This document shows, piece after piece, positions 1 to 11,610 of a DNA stretch of 64,000 nucleotides. The first letter of the stretch is position 1. Each line of letters begins with the position of its first letter. The notes below the pieces were generated by a model. The model was not told where the DNA came from. It saw only the letters and a program-made list of their open reading frames with translations, and made no database searches. The stretch is from Melieria omissa (Eukaryota; Arthropoda; Insecta; Diptera; Ulidiidae): NCBI GenBank assembly GCA_963971225.1, contig OZ020268.1, positions 46,240,404-46,304,403 of the forward strand, written 5' to 3'. The position numbers were made by a program, and so were the translations under genes.

Positions 1-1189
1 CTTCTCTCGGTGTTTGGCTCATGCAAAATTGCAATTGCCCCATAATAGACGCAACCGAAATGGTCTAACAAAATTATTTATGTGCAAAATCACTTACCAA
101 AAATATGCGCCAGAATGTTGAGAAAAACGCACACAACAACAAAACAATTTGAGTTTTTTTACCAAAAGAACGCAATGCATTCAGAGTGCACTTTCTCCGC
201 TTCGGCAGCGCTGCATTCGCTCCAATTAAAATTCCAAAACTATACGAAAATGTATAGTTTTCCCCCCTTCGCGCCCTGTACGCCTTTCTAAGCGCTACGA
301 GCTACGCGACACGCCTCATTCGCCATATTTGAGTGACGTACTTCGGTCGCCGCATAATCGCGAACGCGGCCGTATCGGTTGCCGCGCGCTGGCATTAACA
401 GAAGCCACGTTGCCACTTCCAAAGTGAATGCTTTTCGAAAAAACCAAGTAAAAACAAATTGAAAACAATTTCGTGCATTTGGTTTGTTGGCCGTTGACGT
501 TGGCAAAATGCCGGCATTTTTAATTGAATCTAAATTTCAATTACTTAAAAAAATACCAAACACGACAAGCAGCTGGCAATAAAAACAACAACAACAACGA
601 CGATAAGTCAAAAGTGTAATTTTTTTATAATAACAACAAGAAAGAATTGCGTGCGTTACGCACAGTTTGTGGCGTTTGCTGCGCCGCATAATTCCATTCT
701 TTTCGGCTGCATCAATGCACAAAAGTCTTTAGCCACATTGAGCGTTGTGCGAGTTTTCTTTGGTGCTTCGCTGTCAGTTCATGTCCGCGTGTCCTAATGA
801 GCGCCGCATCGGGCCTGTTGCTGCCGAAAAGGATGCTTGCAACATTCACTTTGCGTGCCATCATGTTTACAGCGTTCGCAGCGTTTTGTAAGCGATTTTC
901 TCTTGAAGCTTTTGAAATGCATACAACGCGGTCATTAAAATTAATGACGTGTAGCTATTTGCTGCGTTAAATAAATGTTACTAAAGGGCGTTGCAATTGC
1001 GCGCATTACACTATCGCACAAAATATTTCCACTTGGAGAAAGGCAAGAAATCGAGCAATGCTGTATCAAAGTTAAGTTGATTAGTCTTTAATCAAATTTC
1101 AATATTTCTAACACTTATTTACATCTCTAAGCAGACAATACCTTAGCAGAGTTGTAACAATTTCGACAGATCATTTTCCATTTGGAAGT
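1..1189. other. 5' flank, no gene recognised
   Basis: Mixed-composition, moderately A+T-rich sequence upstream of the perlecan-like gene. Short frames occur on both strands, but none has a recognisable domain, a plausible splice context or codon use that sets it apart from noncoding DNA. Short CAACAA runs near 585-600 are typical of fly noncoding DNA. No promoter element could be assigned. Confidence 0.5.
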
Positions 1190-1249
1190 TATGTCAGTAG
1201 ACTGGGAGAAGGTGTAGGCAGCTGGGATTATTGCTGAAGTGGCATCAAT

Positions 1250-1860
1250 AAAGAGGATAAAGAGGCTATAAGTTAGCGTCTCTGCCCCTACCTGGTTCTC
1301 TCTAGAAAATGATAGACACCTCTACGTTCCCCCTTCTTCGACGACTAAGATGGTCACAGAACATTTAATTCGACTATGGAAGATTTCCTGAAATCAGTAT
1401 GTAAGACTATTAGTTAGTATCAATACTACCACCCGGTACTTTTTAGACAATGATAGAAAGCTCTACGTTCCCCCTTCTTCGAATAATTTGATGGCCACAG
1501 ATCATCTAATACGACTATGAGAGATTTCCTAGAATGAGTATGTAAGTCTAGAAGTTAGCGTCTCTGTCACTACCCGGTTCTCTCCAGACACCTCTACGTT
1601 CCCCCTTCTTTGACGACTAAGATGGTCAAGGATCATTTAATTCGACTATGGAAAATTTCCTGAAATGAGTATGTAAGACTATAAGTTAGTGTCTCTACCA
1701 CTGTCTAGTTCTCTCTAGGCAATGATAGACAGCTCAACGTTCCCCTTCTTCGAATACTTAGATAGCCACAGATCAATCAGATTAATCCGAGTATAAGAGA
1801 TTTCCTACTACGAGTAAGGAAGTCTTCCTATGATTCTTCCATCAATCAAATTGGTTTGCG
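1250..1860. repeat. degenerate tandem array, unit ~140 bp
   Basis: At least four diverged copies of one unit lie head to tail. The marker CTACGTTCCCCCTTCTTCG recurs at about 1322, 1463 and 1594, and in altered form (CTCAACGTTCCCCTTCTTCG) at about 1733, so the period is about 131-141 bp. Each copy also carries versions of GGTTCTCTCTAGACAATGA, AATTCGACTATG and GAGATTTCCT. No coding sense is visible. This is a decayed minisatellite of unknown origin. Confidence 0.85.
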
Positions 1861-1877
1861 AAGGCTTTCAATTGAAC

Positions 1878-1920
1878 TGGAACAATGGACCCATTTGTCG
1901 CCCAAGTGTTTCTTCCTCTT
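1878..1920 (+). mobile_element. probable LINE 3'-tail remnant
   Basis: Positions 1881-1910 (ACAATGGACCCATTTGTCGC, then CCAAGTG) resemble the 3' untranslated tail seen at 43266-43300, where the same block follows a LINE C-terminal coding remnant. I infer a very short 5'-truncated copy of that non-LTR family. No target-site duplication was identified. Confidence 0.35.
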
Positions 1921-2079
1921 CATCGAAAGGTTCCTCGCTAGTTTTCACTGCCTGGAATCGAGCAAATTAACTCAGTATTCATAAGTCTCCACTTCATATT
2001 GTTTTATACAATCCTTATTGTCTTCTTTATTAAGTATTCTACTTATAGAAGTTAATACCGAATACTGATACACCATGTT

Positions 2080-2120
2080 ACCGGGTTACGGCCTGCTGCG
2101 CTGGCCTCATTAGTCTAGCG
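2080..2120 (-). mobile_element. LINE 3'-end scrap
   Basis: The reverse complement carries the terminal block GCAGGCCGTAACCCGGTAA, which reads as QAVTR then stop. It matches the ends of the better-preserved remnants at 3140-3336 and 21636-22060. It is too short to classify on its own. Confidence 0.4.
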
Positions 2121-2289
2121 GGTAGCACGCTACCTTCTCATACCAGAGGCTCTAGAGAGGCTCTATTCTTAGCTCAGGGTGGTGAAACACTTCTTTCGCT
2201 AGGTCACTGTCCCCCCTTCCCAATGCGTTTTAAAGTGTGTTTTAGTACATGTTGAAGAAACAGTGTTGCATACACATTTCAAACGGGTG

Positions 2290-2320
2290 AAATTTGTGGT
2301 ACCACAACGGGCCCATGTAG
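2290..2320 (+). mobile_element. probable LINE 3'-tail remnant
   Basis: TTTGTGGTACCACAACGGGC followed by CCA matches, with few changes, the 43262-43285 tail (TTTTGTGGTGTCACAATGGG, then CCCA). It lies directly left of the inverted-repeat element beginning at 2329. Read as a truncated copy of the same non-LTR family. Confidence 0.35.
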
Positions 2321-2328
2321 AGACCCTA

Positions 2329-3106
2329 ATGGCCAAACTCCATAAAGCGCGTTTCAGGCGTATCGTGGTTTTTGGCGTTTCTCGTGTTTCGAGAAAAAGT
2401 TGAATCAGTGTATTTGTATGAAGCAAACTCCATGACTACGCCCGAAACGCGGCAAAAGTTGAACTATTTTCAACTTTCTCTCGCGTTTCTCGCTAAACGA
2501 CGTCAAACAGCTGACAGAGCTCCTAAAGATGTCATACATTATGTGGTTAAATGGTAATGCCGATAACAAACTTGTGTTATCGCAAAAGTCAGATGCATTT
2601 ATTTTACACAAAAGCTATTAAATACATTTACGAAACATTTGAAATTCAATATTTTAACATAAAATGTGGAGAAATTCCTAAAAATTAGCATAATTCTTTG
2701 ACAGACGAAACTTAGTCTTCGCTCTATTGGAAATTCGATAGCTTATTCGTTCGATCGAATTTTGCTCATCCCTGTGAAATAAATTGCTACAAATTGAATT
2801 CAACTGAATCTTTTTTTATTTTTTGCAATCTTCGATATGCATTTAATGTGTTTAAAATGAAATCAGTAAATTCTATAAAGTCTATAACGTCGTATAGCAA
2901 TTTCATTTCGTTGTTTTTCACAATTCACAACGAAATCAATCAGCAGTTTGCCAATTAAAAACTAGCATCAACTGACGTAAGAAGAAGAAGCTGACGCGTG
3001 AAACGCGCTTTATGGAGTTTGACCATTTGCAACGCGAATAACGAGAGAAACGCCATAACACGACAAACCCCGAACGCCTGAAACGCGCTTTATGGAGTTT
3101 GGCCAT
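2329..3106. mobile_element. inverted-repeat (MITE/foldback-like) element, 778 bp
   Basis: Positions 2329-2360 and 3075-3106 are perfect 32-bp inverted repeats. Their outer ends read ATGGCCAAACTCC and GGAGTTTGGCCAT. Homology continues imperfectly inward (GGCGTTTCTCG on the left against its complement near 3044-3056). A second partial copy of the arm (AAACGCGCTTTATGGAGTTT) sits at about 3001-3020. There is no transposase frame. A clear target-site duplication was not found: the flanks share only AT or TA, which is not diagnostic. It is most likely a non-autonomous DNA transposon or foldback element of unassigned superfamily. Confidence 0.75.
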
Positions 3107-3139
3107 AAGTGTGTCGCATACAGAGGCAACCACTGCAAC

Positions 3140-3336
3140 CTAACTACCTACCTACGGCCTGCTGCAAAAGTTCTATTCAGGTGTCTCTGTTTTTCAAGCG
3201 TCTTCTGAAATTGCTCACACCAAGAGATCCTCTTAGTTCTTCCTCAATTTGGTCATTCCACCAAAGACACAGCCGTCCTCTTCGCTATTGACCTCCAACT
3301 ATCGGGTCGAACATAGTTTTCACCGAAGCTTCATCG
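3140..3336 (-). mobile_element. LINE reverse-transcriptase C-terminus, 5'-truncated remnant
   Basis: On the minus strand one frame reads DEASVKTMFDPIVGGQ, stop, RRGRLCLWWNDQIEEELR, GSLGVSNFRRRL, KNRDT, stop, and then LLQQAV. This is the RRGRP..RW.D.VE.DL..LGV.NWR pattern at the C-terminus of many insect endonuclease/reverse-transcriptase LINEs, here broken by two in-frame stops. Only the 3' end is present, as expected from incomplete target-primed reverse transcription. It is dead. The same family recurs at 21636-22060 and 41926-42055. Confidence 0.75.
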
Positions 3337-3860
3337 CACAGCGGTCTCGTCATGTTTTATAACCTTGACACCATTTAGAATTCTAACGAAATCGAAGACT
3401 TCTCCTCCTAGCAACTATCTTATGTTTTATGGATCCTCACAATAGATAATTGTGAGTGTTTATCCACAACGTATCAAGTTTTATGACTGTTTGTTCCGAA
3501 ATGCAGATAAGTACTTCTGTTCGAAATAAATCCGTACCGCAATCGGATACACAATGTATCAAGGAGTCTCGTGATCTTCTAGGTCCCCGACATTACGATC
3601 CCCACATTTACCGTATCTATCTGTTTGTTTTGCTACTTTTATGACATTAAATCACCGTTTTGGTGATACAACTTGTAGTTCGGATCCAGAAAATAACATT
3701 CAGGTAAACTAGAAACATCTGACCCTGCCCGATACTATTCACCGTAACTATCCGACGATTGCTAAAATGGCTACAATTCTAATATTGTAATACAGGCTTA
3801 ACAACAACTCAATATACCGAAGTTTTGTTCTCAAGCAAAATCACTCTGCAGTTCCCAATG
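3337..3860. other. no feature recognised
   Basis: A+T-rich spacer between a LINE remnant and a tandem array. A 62-codon frame at 3456-3644 shows no domain or coding signature. Confidence 0.4.
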
Positions 3861-3861
3861 A

Positions 3862-4560
3862 TCTTTGAAAACAATGAACTCTGAGAAGTGTGAAAGGAAC
3901 CTTTTCGTTTAATTTCTGTTTTCTTCAGGTTGTGGGGACCTTCCAAAAACGACCATCAACTTATTAGAAGAAGCTGTTAGGCAGAACTTCTGTCCCTCGT
4001 CGACATCTTTCTGTTTCCCATGATTTGCTCCTAAAGGTTTTGAAACCAACGAACTCTGAGAAGTGTAAAGAAGCCTAACTACAGCGAAAATCCCACATTC
4101 TTCTTCCTTCTGGGTTCATTACTATTTCCCGTAGGATGTGGTGACTTTGGTCCAGAAGGCTTTTGATACCAACGAAAATTGGGAAGTGTGAAAAAGCCTA
4201 ATTACAGCGAAAATCCCACATTCCTCTTCCTTCTGGGTTTAAGTATTTCTGTTTCCTTTAGGATGTGATGACTTTGGTCCAAAAAGTTTTTGAAATCGAC
4301 GAGCTCTGAGAAGTGTGAAGAAGTCTAACTTCAACGAAAATCCCACATTCCTCTTTCTTCTCAGTTCATTTTTGTTTCCCTTCCACTGAGGTCACTTTCA
4401 AAAAGCGACCAACACCTTACTACAATTTCTTCCTCTAATCGATACCTTTGTGGTGTTCATGATTTGGTCCAAAATGTTTTTGAAAACAACGAGCCATTCC
4501 CTTTCTCCTTCCTTCTCAGTTCGATTTGTTTCCCTTTCACTGAGGTTACTGTCCAATAAC
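3862..4560. repeat. degenerate tandem array, unit ~125 bp
   Basis: The phrase CGAACTCTGAGAAGTGTGAA and variants recur at about 3872, 4046, 4171 and 4296, with a further broken copy near 4486. The linked phrase GCGAAAATCCCACATTC is at about 4085, 4208 and (altered) 4335. Later units also share TGTGGTGACTTTGGTCC. The period is about 125 bp with one longer first interval. There is no coding signal; this is a decayed minisatellite. Confidence 0.85.
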
Positions 4561-6081
4561 CCCTACCCCCTAGTCGATATCTGTTTGTTTCCCATCTCTT
4601 GGATCGATCAAGAAGCCAAAATCTTCAATTACTTTTCTTTAAGGGTCGTTTTTTCTCTTCCCATTGGGTGTAAAGTTCATTCCTGGAGGCACTTTTATCT
4701 TTTTTCTTTCTTCAATTTTGTCCCCTAATCGCTGACATCCCGTTTCTTTTAGAGTGCTGAGAGTTCTCATAGAAGTACCTCAACCTTCCTGCCCATTCCC
4801 ACACATTTCAAAAGCTTTAGAAGACATCACCAGTCCCAACAAAGTCAATGTTGATGTCATTAAGTTTAATTTCTCAAGGACATCTAAATTATGCTCCAAG
4901 AAAATCAAAATCCATGCAGCGTGCAGACTTTATTGTTTATGTTTGCATCAAAAATTGCAAATTGAATTCAAATTCAATGCTGGAAAATTATTTTTTGACG
5001 CACATAAATGCTGTAAGCGCAGATACATTTAACGCTGACATTGCTCAATGAGCGCCGCAAAATCCCCTTCAGTCGTTTACATAAAACCATGAAAACGCGA
5101 AAAGTACAGCAATAAAGCAAAACGCCAACAGTTGTCATGTAAATTAGAGCTGAACAATGCGATAATAAAAACGCCTGACGAGCGCGCGACGACTTAATGA
5201 CAACACACATTAGACATTAACGCTTAAAAAGTCACTGAAAAGGAAGAGAGAGCGCGAGCGGCAGGGAATGAATGAATGAATGGAAAAGAAAGAACCGCCC
5301 ACGTACATAAAAAACCGTTTTTGTGTAAATTAAAAAAATGTTGCAAGCAATATTTGTTTGCTCTGGCAACAACGAGTGAGTTGTAAAGGGGAAGAGTGAA
5401 GGGCGAGTCCTTGCTGACCCGCTGACCGGTTGTGTGAGCGAAACCGAAATTATACAAACCGGAAGTTGTTGAATTTGTGTTGCCAAAATGTGTGGCAGCA
5501 CTTCCGTTTGTGGTTGTCACTTTCCACAAACCGTCTCCCAAAAAAAAAAATAAATAAATAAAAAATATGTTTCCAAACAGTGCAGAGTGTGAAAAGGCTG
5601 CAGTTTTGTGTAGTGTTTTGCCAAATTGAAAGGAAGTCGCCTTTAGTGGTGTGCGTTGTTGTAGCTGGTTATGCTTTGCGCTTTGTTTTTGTTGTTGTTT
5701 TTATGGCTGTTGGGAGTTTGAGCTCTTTTGCTGAACAAAAATCAGCAAAAGTGGACCGCATGCTGTGAATTTTTACAACCGCAAAACTACACTTTACATC
5801 AGCGTTAAAGCATAATGAAGCATGCTTTTAGGCGTCTAAAGGGCAAAGAGTGTAGGGTAAACGATTTGTGACACTTAAAAGCAGCAACGACAACAAATTT
5901 GTTGTCAAGTAAATAAAGCGTTTTGAAAATTTTATAGCTCATAAAACAGTGACAAAAAAAGGAACAACAATAAGTATTGCACGTCCTTGAAGTTGAGCGA
6001 AAAATTGGAAACAGAAAAGCGAACGAGAATTTTGGCCAAATTTGACCATTTGGCGCACACTAATCGTCCGGCGCCTGCGTC
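4561..6081 (+). other. immediate 5' flank / probable 5' UTR and promoter region
   Basis: Sequence upstream of coding exon 1. It includes a short GAAT microsatellite at 5266-5281 and an A-rich run at 5540-5565. I could not place a transcription start: no convincing TATA-Inr or Inr-DPE pair was found, and an upstream noncoding exon cannot be excluded. The in-frame stop TAA at 6061-6063, seven codons before the ATG, supports translation beginning at 6082. Confidence 0.4.
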
Positions 6082-6184
6082 ATGGGGTGCCTGCTGCACC
6101 CCATTGCAGCGTTGCTGCCGCTGCTGCTGCTAGCCGCCGTTCTGGAGTACGCGCCCGGCGATGCGCGCGGCTACTCAAATTATG
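6082..6184 (+). CDS. trol: perlecan-like gene, coding exon 1 (signal peptide)
   Basis: First coding exon of a secreted LDLa-repeat protein. It encodes 34 codons plus one base. After the start (MGCLLHPIAALL) comes a leucine/alanine-rich core (PLLLLAAVL) typical of a cleaved signal peptide, then APGDARGYSNY. The ATG is well placed: G at -3, G at +4, and an in-frame TAA at 6061-6063. A strong donor (G then GTAAGT) follows at 6185, giving a phase-1 intron. The next recognisable exon, 50 kb away, also begins in phase 1, so the two join in frame as GYSNY-DCQPNEY. Known biology: perlecans are secreted basement-membrane proteoglycans. Assignment to trol rests on signal peptide, serial LDLa exons and Thr/Pro linker; downstream Ig, laminin and LG domains are outside the window. 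Another LDLa-rich secreted protein, or an unseen intermediate exon, remains possible. Confidence 0.65.
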
Positions 6185-7170
6185 GTAAGTGTCGCTTTGC
6201 AATCTCGAGTGCCCGCATCGATTTCAATTCACTGATATTACAAAAACAAAATAGCTGCAGCTGCCGAAGAAGAGGAAGCAGCAGTGCGTGCAACCTTCAA
6301 TTAAATGTATGCGCCTTGCACACAACACACACACGCAACTATGCATAGACGCACGCACGCACATGCAACACTGGCACAAGTGGCGCCTTATAATTGTTTT
6401 TTTAGTAGCTGTTGTTGTCAACTTATTGCTTGCGTTGTCACATAATTGTGTGTCAGTGTGTGTGCATGTGTTGCGCTGCCGATTGCCGCAATAAATTCTA
6501 ATCAAGTGCGGCCAGCTGGCTGTGCGCCGCCTGGTTTCGTGTTCATGTTGATGCTGTGTTCGCGTGTTGGTGTTGGTGTGCGCTACCATTGCAATTGACT
6601 GTCGCTTTCAAGTTTTTTGTGATTGCAACTTTTAATTGCAATTCAATTGCACGCGTTATTGCCACATCAATTCGCGCAACAATTGATTTATTTGCGCTTT
6701 GTCGACTGCGTGCCGGATTGGAATTTCAGCATTGTTGTTGCTGTCATACATTCCAATTCGCTCGGTGCAATATGATCTGATCGCTAACGATTTTTAAGTG
6801 TTTTAATTGTCGACATGTTGCTGTTGGTGCTTTTTGTGACACAGTGTCCCAGAAGCGCCCCGCTGACATGCAACATGGGATGACTCAAGGTTAACGCCAA
6901 CGGTGGCAGGGTGGATATGACCCAACGTTGACATAGTTAATTGGAATAATTTGAGAAAAGTGAGTCAATATATCTAATTAAAAAAAGTACAATTTAAAAC
7001 AGTGTGGCCACATATATTAAATTACTCCCTTTTGAATGTAAAGAAAAATTACTGAAATTCGTTTTAAAAATTTACAACATTTTCTTAAATGTTTATTTGC
7101 AACTACTATTTTAAAGAAAATAACTATGTTGCTCTTAATAAATAAAATATATATTTAAGGTTTTTCAAAA

Positions 7171-9420
7171 AACAAACAAACAAACAAACAAACTTTAATG
7201 GAATTAAAAGTTATAATATTCAAAGCTCTATAATGAAATCAATTGTTTCGCCATCAAAATAGCTTTTGTTAACTTTTTCATCTAAATTAATTTTAATTTT
7301 TTTATTTAATTTCATTATTCAATTAAATTTAATTCAATCACTCGGTTTATTCAATTCAATCAATTTACTCACTTAAAAATGAGTAAATGAATTTACTCAT
7401 TTTATTCATTTCACTCAATCTAATTCATTAATTCATCTAATTCATTCAACCAAATCAATGGATTCAAAATATTAAAGTCATTGCATTTATTAAATTCTTG
7501 CAATCAATTCAGTATTTGTAATTTATTCAATTTATTTAATTCAATAAGTGAGCCCAATTCACTTTTTATATTAATTCAATTTAATCATCTTAATTCAATT
7601 TAATTTTTTATTGAATTTAATTATTCAATTCAATTTATTTTAATCACTCGGTTTATTCAATTCATTAAATTTTCTGACTCATTTTATTTGCTCATTTTAT
7701 TCATTCAAATCATCCAATTCATTCATAAATAATTCATTCAACCAAATCAATTGATTCAAAATATTAAAATCATTCCATTCATTTTGCTCATTCAATTCTG
7801 CCAATCAATTCAATTCTCAAAATTCATCCAGTTTATTCAATTCAATTAGTTACCTCACTTTCCGCAGGTTTTTCATTAAATTAATTCAAATTGAAATTAA
7901 TTGATTAGTTAAGTAAATTAATTTGATTAATCAATTCAATTTGAATTAATTAATTCATTTATTAATTTATTCAAGAATTAATTCATTAATTTAATTCACC
8001 AATTAACTCATTAATTCATCCGATTCAAATCAATTCGTTCAAATTATTTAAATCATTCAATTTATTTACTCAATGCTTTCAAGAATTTCAATTCATTAAA
8101 TTAAATGAATTCAATAAATTCCTTCAGTTCATTCAATTAATTGAACTCCTTGAATTGATTCAATTTAATTTATTCATTAATTTCTTGCAAATTATTCAAC
8201 AAAATAAATTGGTTCAAGGTATTTAAGTCATTGAAGTTATTAAAGTCATTAAAGTCATTTGATTCTTTAAAGTCATTCACTCCTTTTGTTTAATTACTTA
8301 AAATCATTTAGTTTATTCCACTATATAAAATAGTTGAAATTATTTAAATCATTCAATTTATTAAAGTTAATCAATGCATTCAAGTAACATAATTCATTCA
8401 CTTAAATAAATTTATTAATTCATCGTTCAATTCATCGTACTCAGTCAATTTATTCAATTTATTAAATTCACAATTTTCATTCAATTTATTCAACTAAATA
8501 AATTTATTACAATTATTTAAATCATTCAATTAATTATAGTCGTTAAATTCATCAAATCCATTCCGTTTATACAATTCTCTTGATTGAATTAATTTCTTAA
8601 ATTCATAAATTTTGTTTAATTTTCTCACACTAAATAAATTCTTTCAAATGATTCATTCAGTTCCTTCAATTCAGTAAAGTCGTTAAATTAAATTGATTGA
8701 ATTCATTAAAGTCATTAAATGAACATTCCATTCCTTGAATTCCCTCAATTTATTAAATTCATTCAATTCATAAATTTCATTCAATTCAACTAAATGCATT
8801 CATTAAAACTGTTTAAGTTACTCAATTAGTTTAGTTCATTAAATATACTGAAGTCATTCAATTCATTGAATTGATTAACTTCATAAAAGTCACTAAGTTC
8901 ATAAAATCCATTTAGTTTATTTCATTCAATTTATTCGATTAAATAAATTTGTTTAAGAAAACTTAAAAAATTCAATTCATAAATCAAATCATTCAACTCA
9001 TTCAGCTCATTTAATTCACTCAAGTCGTTAAATTAAATTTATTGAATTCATTCATTTAAATAATTGAAGTCATTAATTTCATTCATTAAAGTCATTAAAA
9101 TCATTAAAATCACTTTATAAAATAAGTTAATACATTATTAAACTCATTTCATTTAATTTATTCAATTCATTCAATTCACTTTATTCAATTTACTCAATAA
9201 ATTGAAGGAATTTATGTATTCAATTCATTAAATTTATTAATTACAAAAAATGAATTTAACTCAAATCAATTCAATCAATTAATTCACTCAATATTCACCA
9301 ATTGGTTCATACAGCTCTCTAATTCTATTCAATTCAGTCCATTCATGCATTATTTCAATCAATTAAATTGCATTCATTCAATCAATTCATACATTCATTC
9401 AATTCATTCATCAAACGTTT
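7171..9420. repeat. 2.2-kb A+T-rich low-complexity block built on ATTCAATT
   Basis: Almost the whole interval is imperfect permutations of ATTCA, ATTCAATT, TTTATTCA and ATTAA, with no dominant fixed period. It starts next to an AAAC microsatellite (7172-7195). There are no open frames of note. It looks like an ancient pentanucleotide (TTCAA) expansion blurred by point mutation. Compare the GTCAA/GTCTA arrays at 14.7-15.5 and 52.1-53.1 kb. Confidence 0.8.
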
Positions 9421-9447
9421 TGTTACCAAAATCGCTAAAAAAAAGTT

Positions 9448-9888
9448 TTGCCTTTTGCAATGTTTCACAAATTGATTTTATATTCCAAACATTTTTCAAG
9501 AGTCCACTTAAGACTTGAAAACTCTCCGAAGAGAATATTTGAATCTGATTTAAATCTGATTTTACAATGTTTTGCAAAAATGTTTCCAAAGTCCACTAAA
9601 GGCTTAAAATCCCTTCAAGGAAAAAATTTAAATCTTTTAAAAGTTCTCCTGAGGAAATTCTTTGCCATTGTCAAAAATCTGGAAGAAAATCTTAATACCG
9701 ATCATCTGGCAACGCTGGTATCGCCAGTTATGATGAAATGGCAGAAAATCTCAATGAATATAAATGACACTTGGTTCGATGAACGTCTTCTTGCTAAAAT
9801 TTTATTGGAACATACACATGATTCTGTGTTGTTGCTGGCTGAGTCGCACTCTAACCGCAATATGAGACTCGCGCTTCAAAGCCTATGA
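9448..9888 (+). CDS. uncharacterised open frame, 146 codons (possibly a gene fragment)
   Basis: An uninterrupted frame from ATG 9448 to TGA 9886-9888, followed within 30 bases by AATAAA-like signals (AAATAAAAAATTTTATTC). The C-terminal half (from LLRKFFAIVKNLEENLN, through DHLATLVSPVMMKW, to LLAKILLEHTHDSVLLLAES) has balanced, helix-like composition unlike the chance frames nearby. The N-terminal half lies in repeat-like DNA: TGCAATGTTT, CAAAGTCCACT and similar phrases recur twice. DHLATLVSPVMM faintly recalls the late helix of RhoGAP domains (NLA.VFGP..), but key residues are not assignable. It could be a nested gene's last exon, a retro-copied fragment or chance. I do not assign a function. 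Confidence 0.25.
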   Translation: MPFAMFHKLILYSKHFSRVHLRLENSPKRIFESDLNLILQCFAKMFPKSTKGLKSLQGKNLNLLKVLLRKFFAIVKNLEENLNTDHLATLVSPVMMKWQKISMNINDTWFDERLLAKILLEHTHDSVLLLAESHSNRNMRLALQSL

Positions 9889-11040
9889 AATATTTTATGC
9901 ATTTTTAATTTTAAATAAAAAATTTTATTCGAATAAATAATACATAGACTACTACATAATTGTCAAACACTTCAATTGACGTTTACAACAACAACCATTA
10001 CATACACAGCAACTCTCTAGTGTTTTTGTCTTAATGTCAAAGTGAACGCTTTTGACGCTGAATATGTTTAGACACAAAAAACTAACAATAAGAACAACAA
10101 CACTGCTGCTGCTGCTGGTTGTAACAAACGGAAAACATTTGCGTTGCAATCGAACTCATTAACCACAAATAACTGTTCAACTGTTGAGCGGCAATGGGCG
10201 ACAAATGATGTACGCTGCAAGCCGCAATAGCAACAACAACAATAAAAGCAATAAAAGCCCTAACAGTCAGCCAGCGGCAATTGTGCGGGTTCAATGCGGC
10301 CACAACAACACATACAACAACAACACCCAGTGAGGCGCACACTTTCTTCTCAGTTTTTTATTTACATTCGCTGAGATCGCTACTACTTCGAGGGCGGCCC
10401 TTTGACAGTTGTATGTATATGTGTGTGTGTAAGAGTGTGTGTGAGGAAGTGCAAAAGTCGCGTTGTTTGTAAATAAATGGTGTATGTGCAGCCTTAAAAA
10501 TCAAATTGCTGACTTGCAACAACAAACAACACTGATCGCTAATCAAAATATTAAAAACTCTCACACACACACACAGACTGCAATTTGTTTATGCGTTTTT
10601 GAGGCGCAATCGCAATCGTTGCCCGCTTTTGTTGCAATTGTCTTGCTGCATTGCTGTTGTATTGGTTGTTGGCTATTGTATATGGACGTTGTTGTTGTTA
10701 TTATTGTTATTGTTGTTATTGCACTTAAGTGGCTGCTAATTGTGCGCGCCACTTTGTGTCTTGCAGCTTGTCGTTGACGCATTTTGGTCTTGAAGTGGAA
10801 ATTAAGCAGCGAGTGTGAATTAATTGGAACACACAAACACACACAAATAGAGACAAATATACAAACCACAAAATGGGCCACATTACAAACACGACAATTA
10901 GCCTAGTTACATACGGACCAGAGTTGACTGTAAAATGAAACTTCAATAAAAATTCAAATTGAGAAGTCGAAAAACGAAACCAATAATTTACAAAAAACGA
11001 TTAAATACTATAATAAAATTATAAAAATCTATGAAAAACT
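9889..11040. other. noncoding intron, CAACAA- and CA-rich
   Basis: Contains several CAACAACAA/TGTTGTTG runs (for example about 10093-10120 and 10689-10720), TG and CA runs (10420-10432, 10562-10575) and no supported gene. Frames read on both strands are low-complexity translations of these simple repeats. Confidence 0.5.
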
Positions 11041-11610
11041 AAATTTAGGAAAAACCGAATTTTTAAATGCATACATGTTTTTTTTAATAATTAATACAAA
11101 ATTACAAATTTTGTAAAAATATGTTTGTTGTCAAGTTTTAATTTTTTAATTTAAATTTTTTTTAATTTAATTTTTTTAATTGTTTTTTTTGTGTAATTGT
11201 TTTTTTAATTGAAATCTAATCTATTAAATTAATCTTTTTAATTTGAAATCTTTTAATATAAATTTCATTTTTATAATTGTAATATTTTTAACGTTTATTT
11301 TTTTAATTTCTAATCTAAGTTTTATTTTTGTAATTTTTAATCTTATAAATTTTTTTAAATTTTTAAATTATTATTTTTTTGATGGCTTTTGTAAATCGTT
11401 ATTTCTTGGTAATTTTTAATCTTTTCAATTTGATTTTTTTAATTTTTTTTAAATTAGTTGCTATTTTTTTAGTTATTAATCTCTTTTTTATTTTAATTTT
11501 TTTAATTTTAATTTTTTTAATTTTTAATCGTTAAAATTTTTTTTTAATTTTTAATCTTTTAAATTTAATTTTTTTATTTCTCATTTTAATTTTTTTTTTA
11601 TTTTCCTTTC
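11041..11610. repeat. T-rich/AATTTTTT low-complexity tract
   Basis: About 570 bases dominated by TTTTTTAATTTTTAAT and similar words on the + strand. No TIRs or coding content. It may be a degraded poly(T)/AT expansion. Confidence 0.7.
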
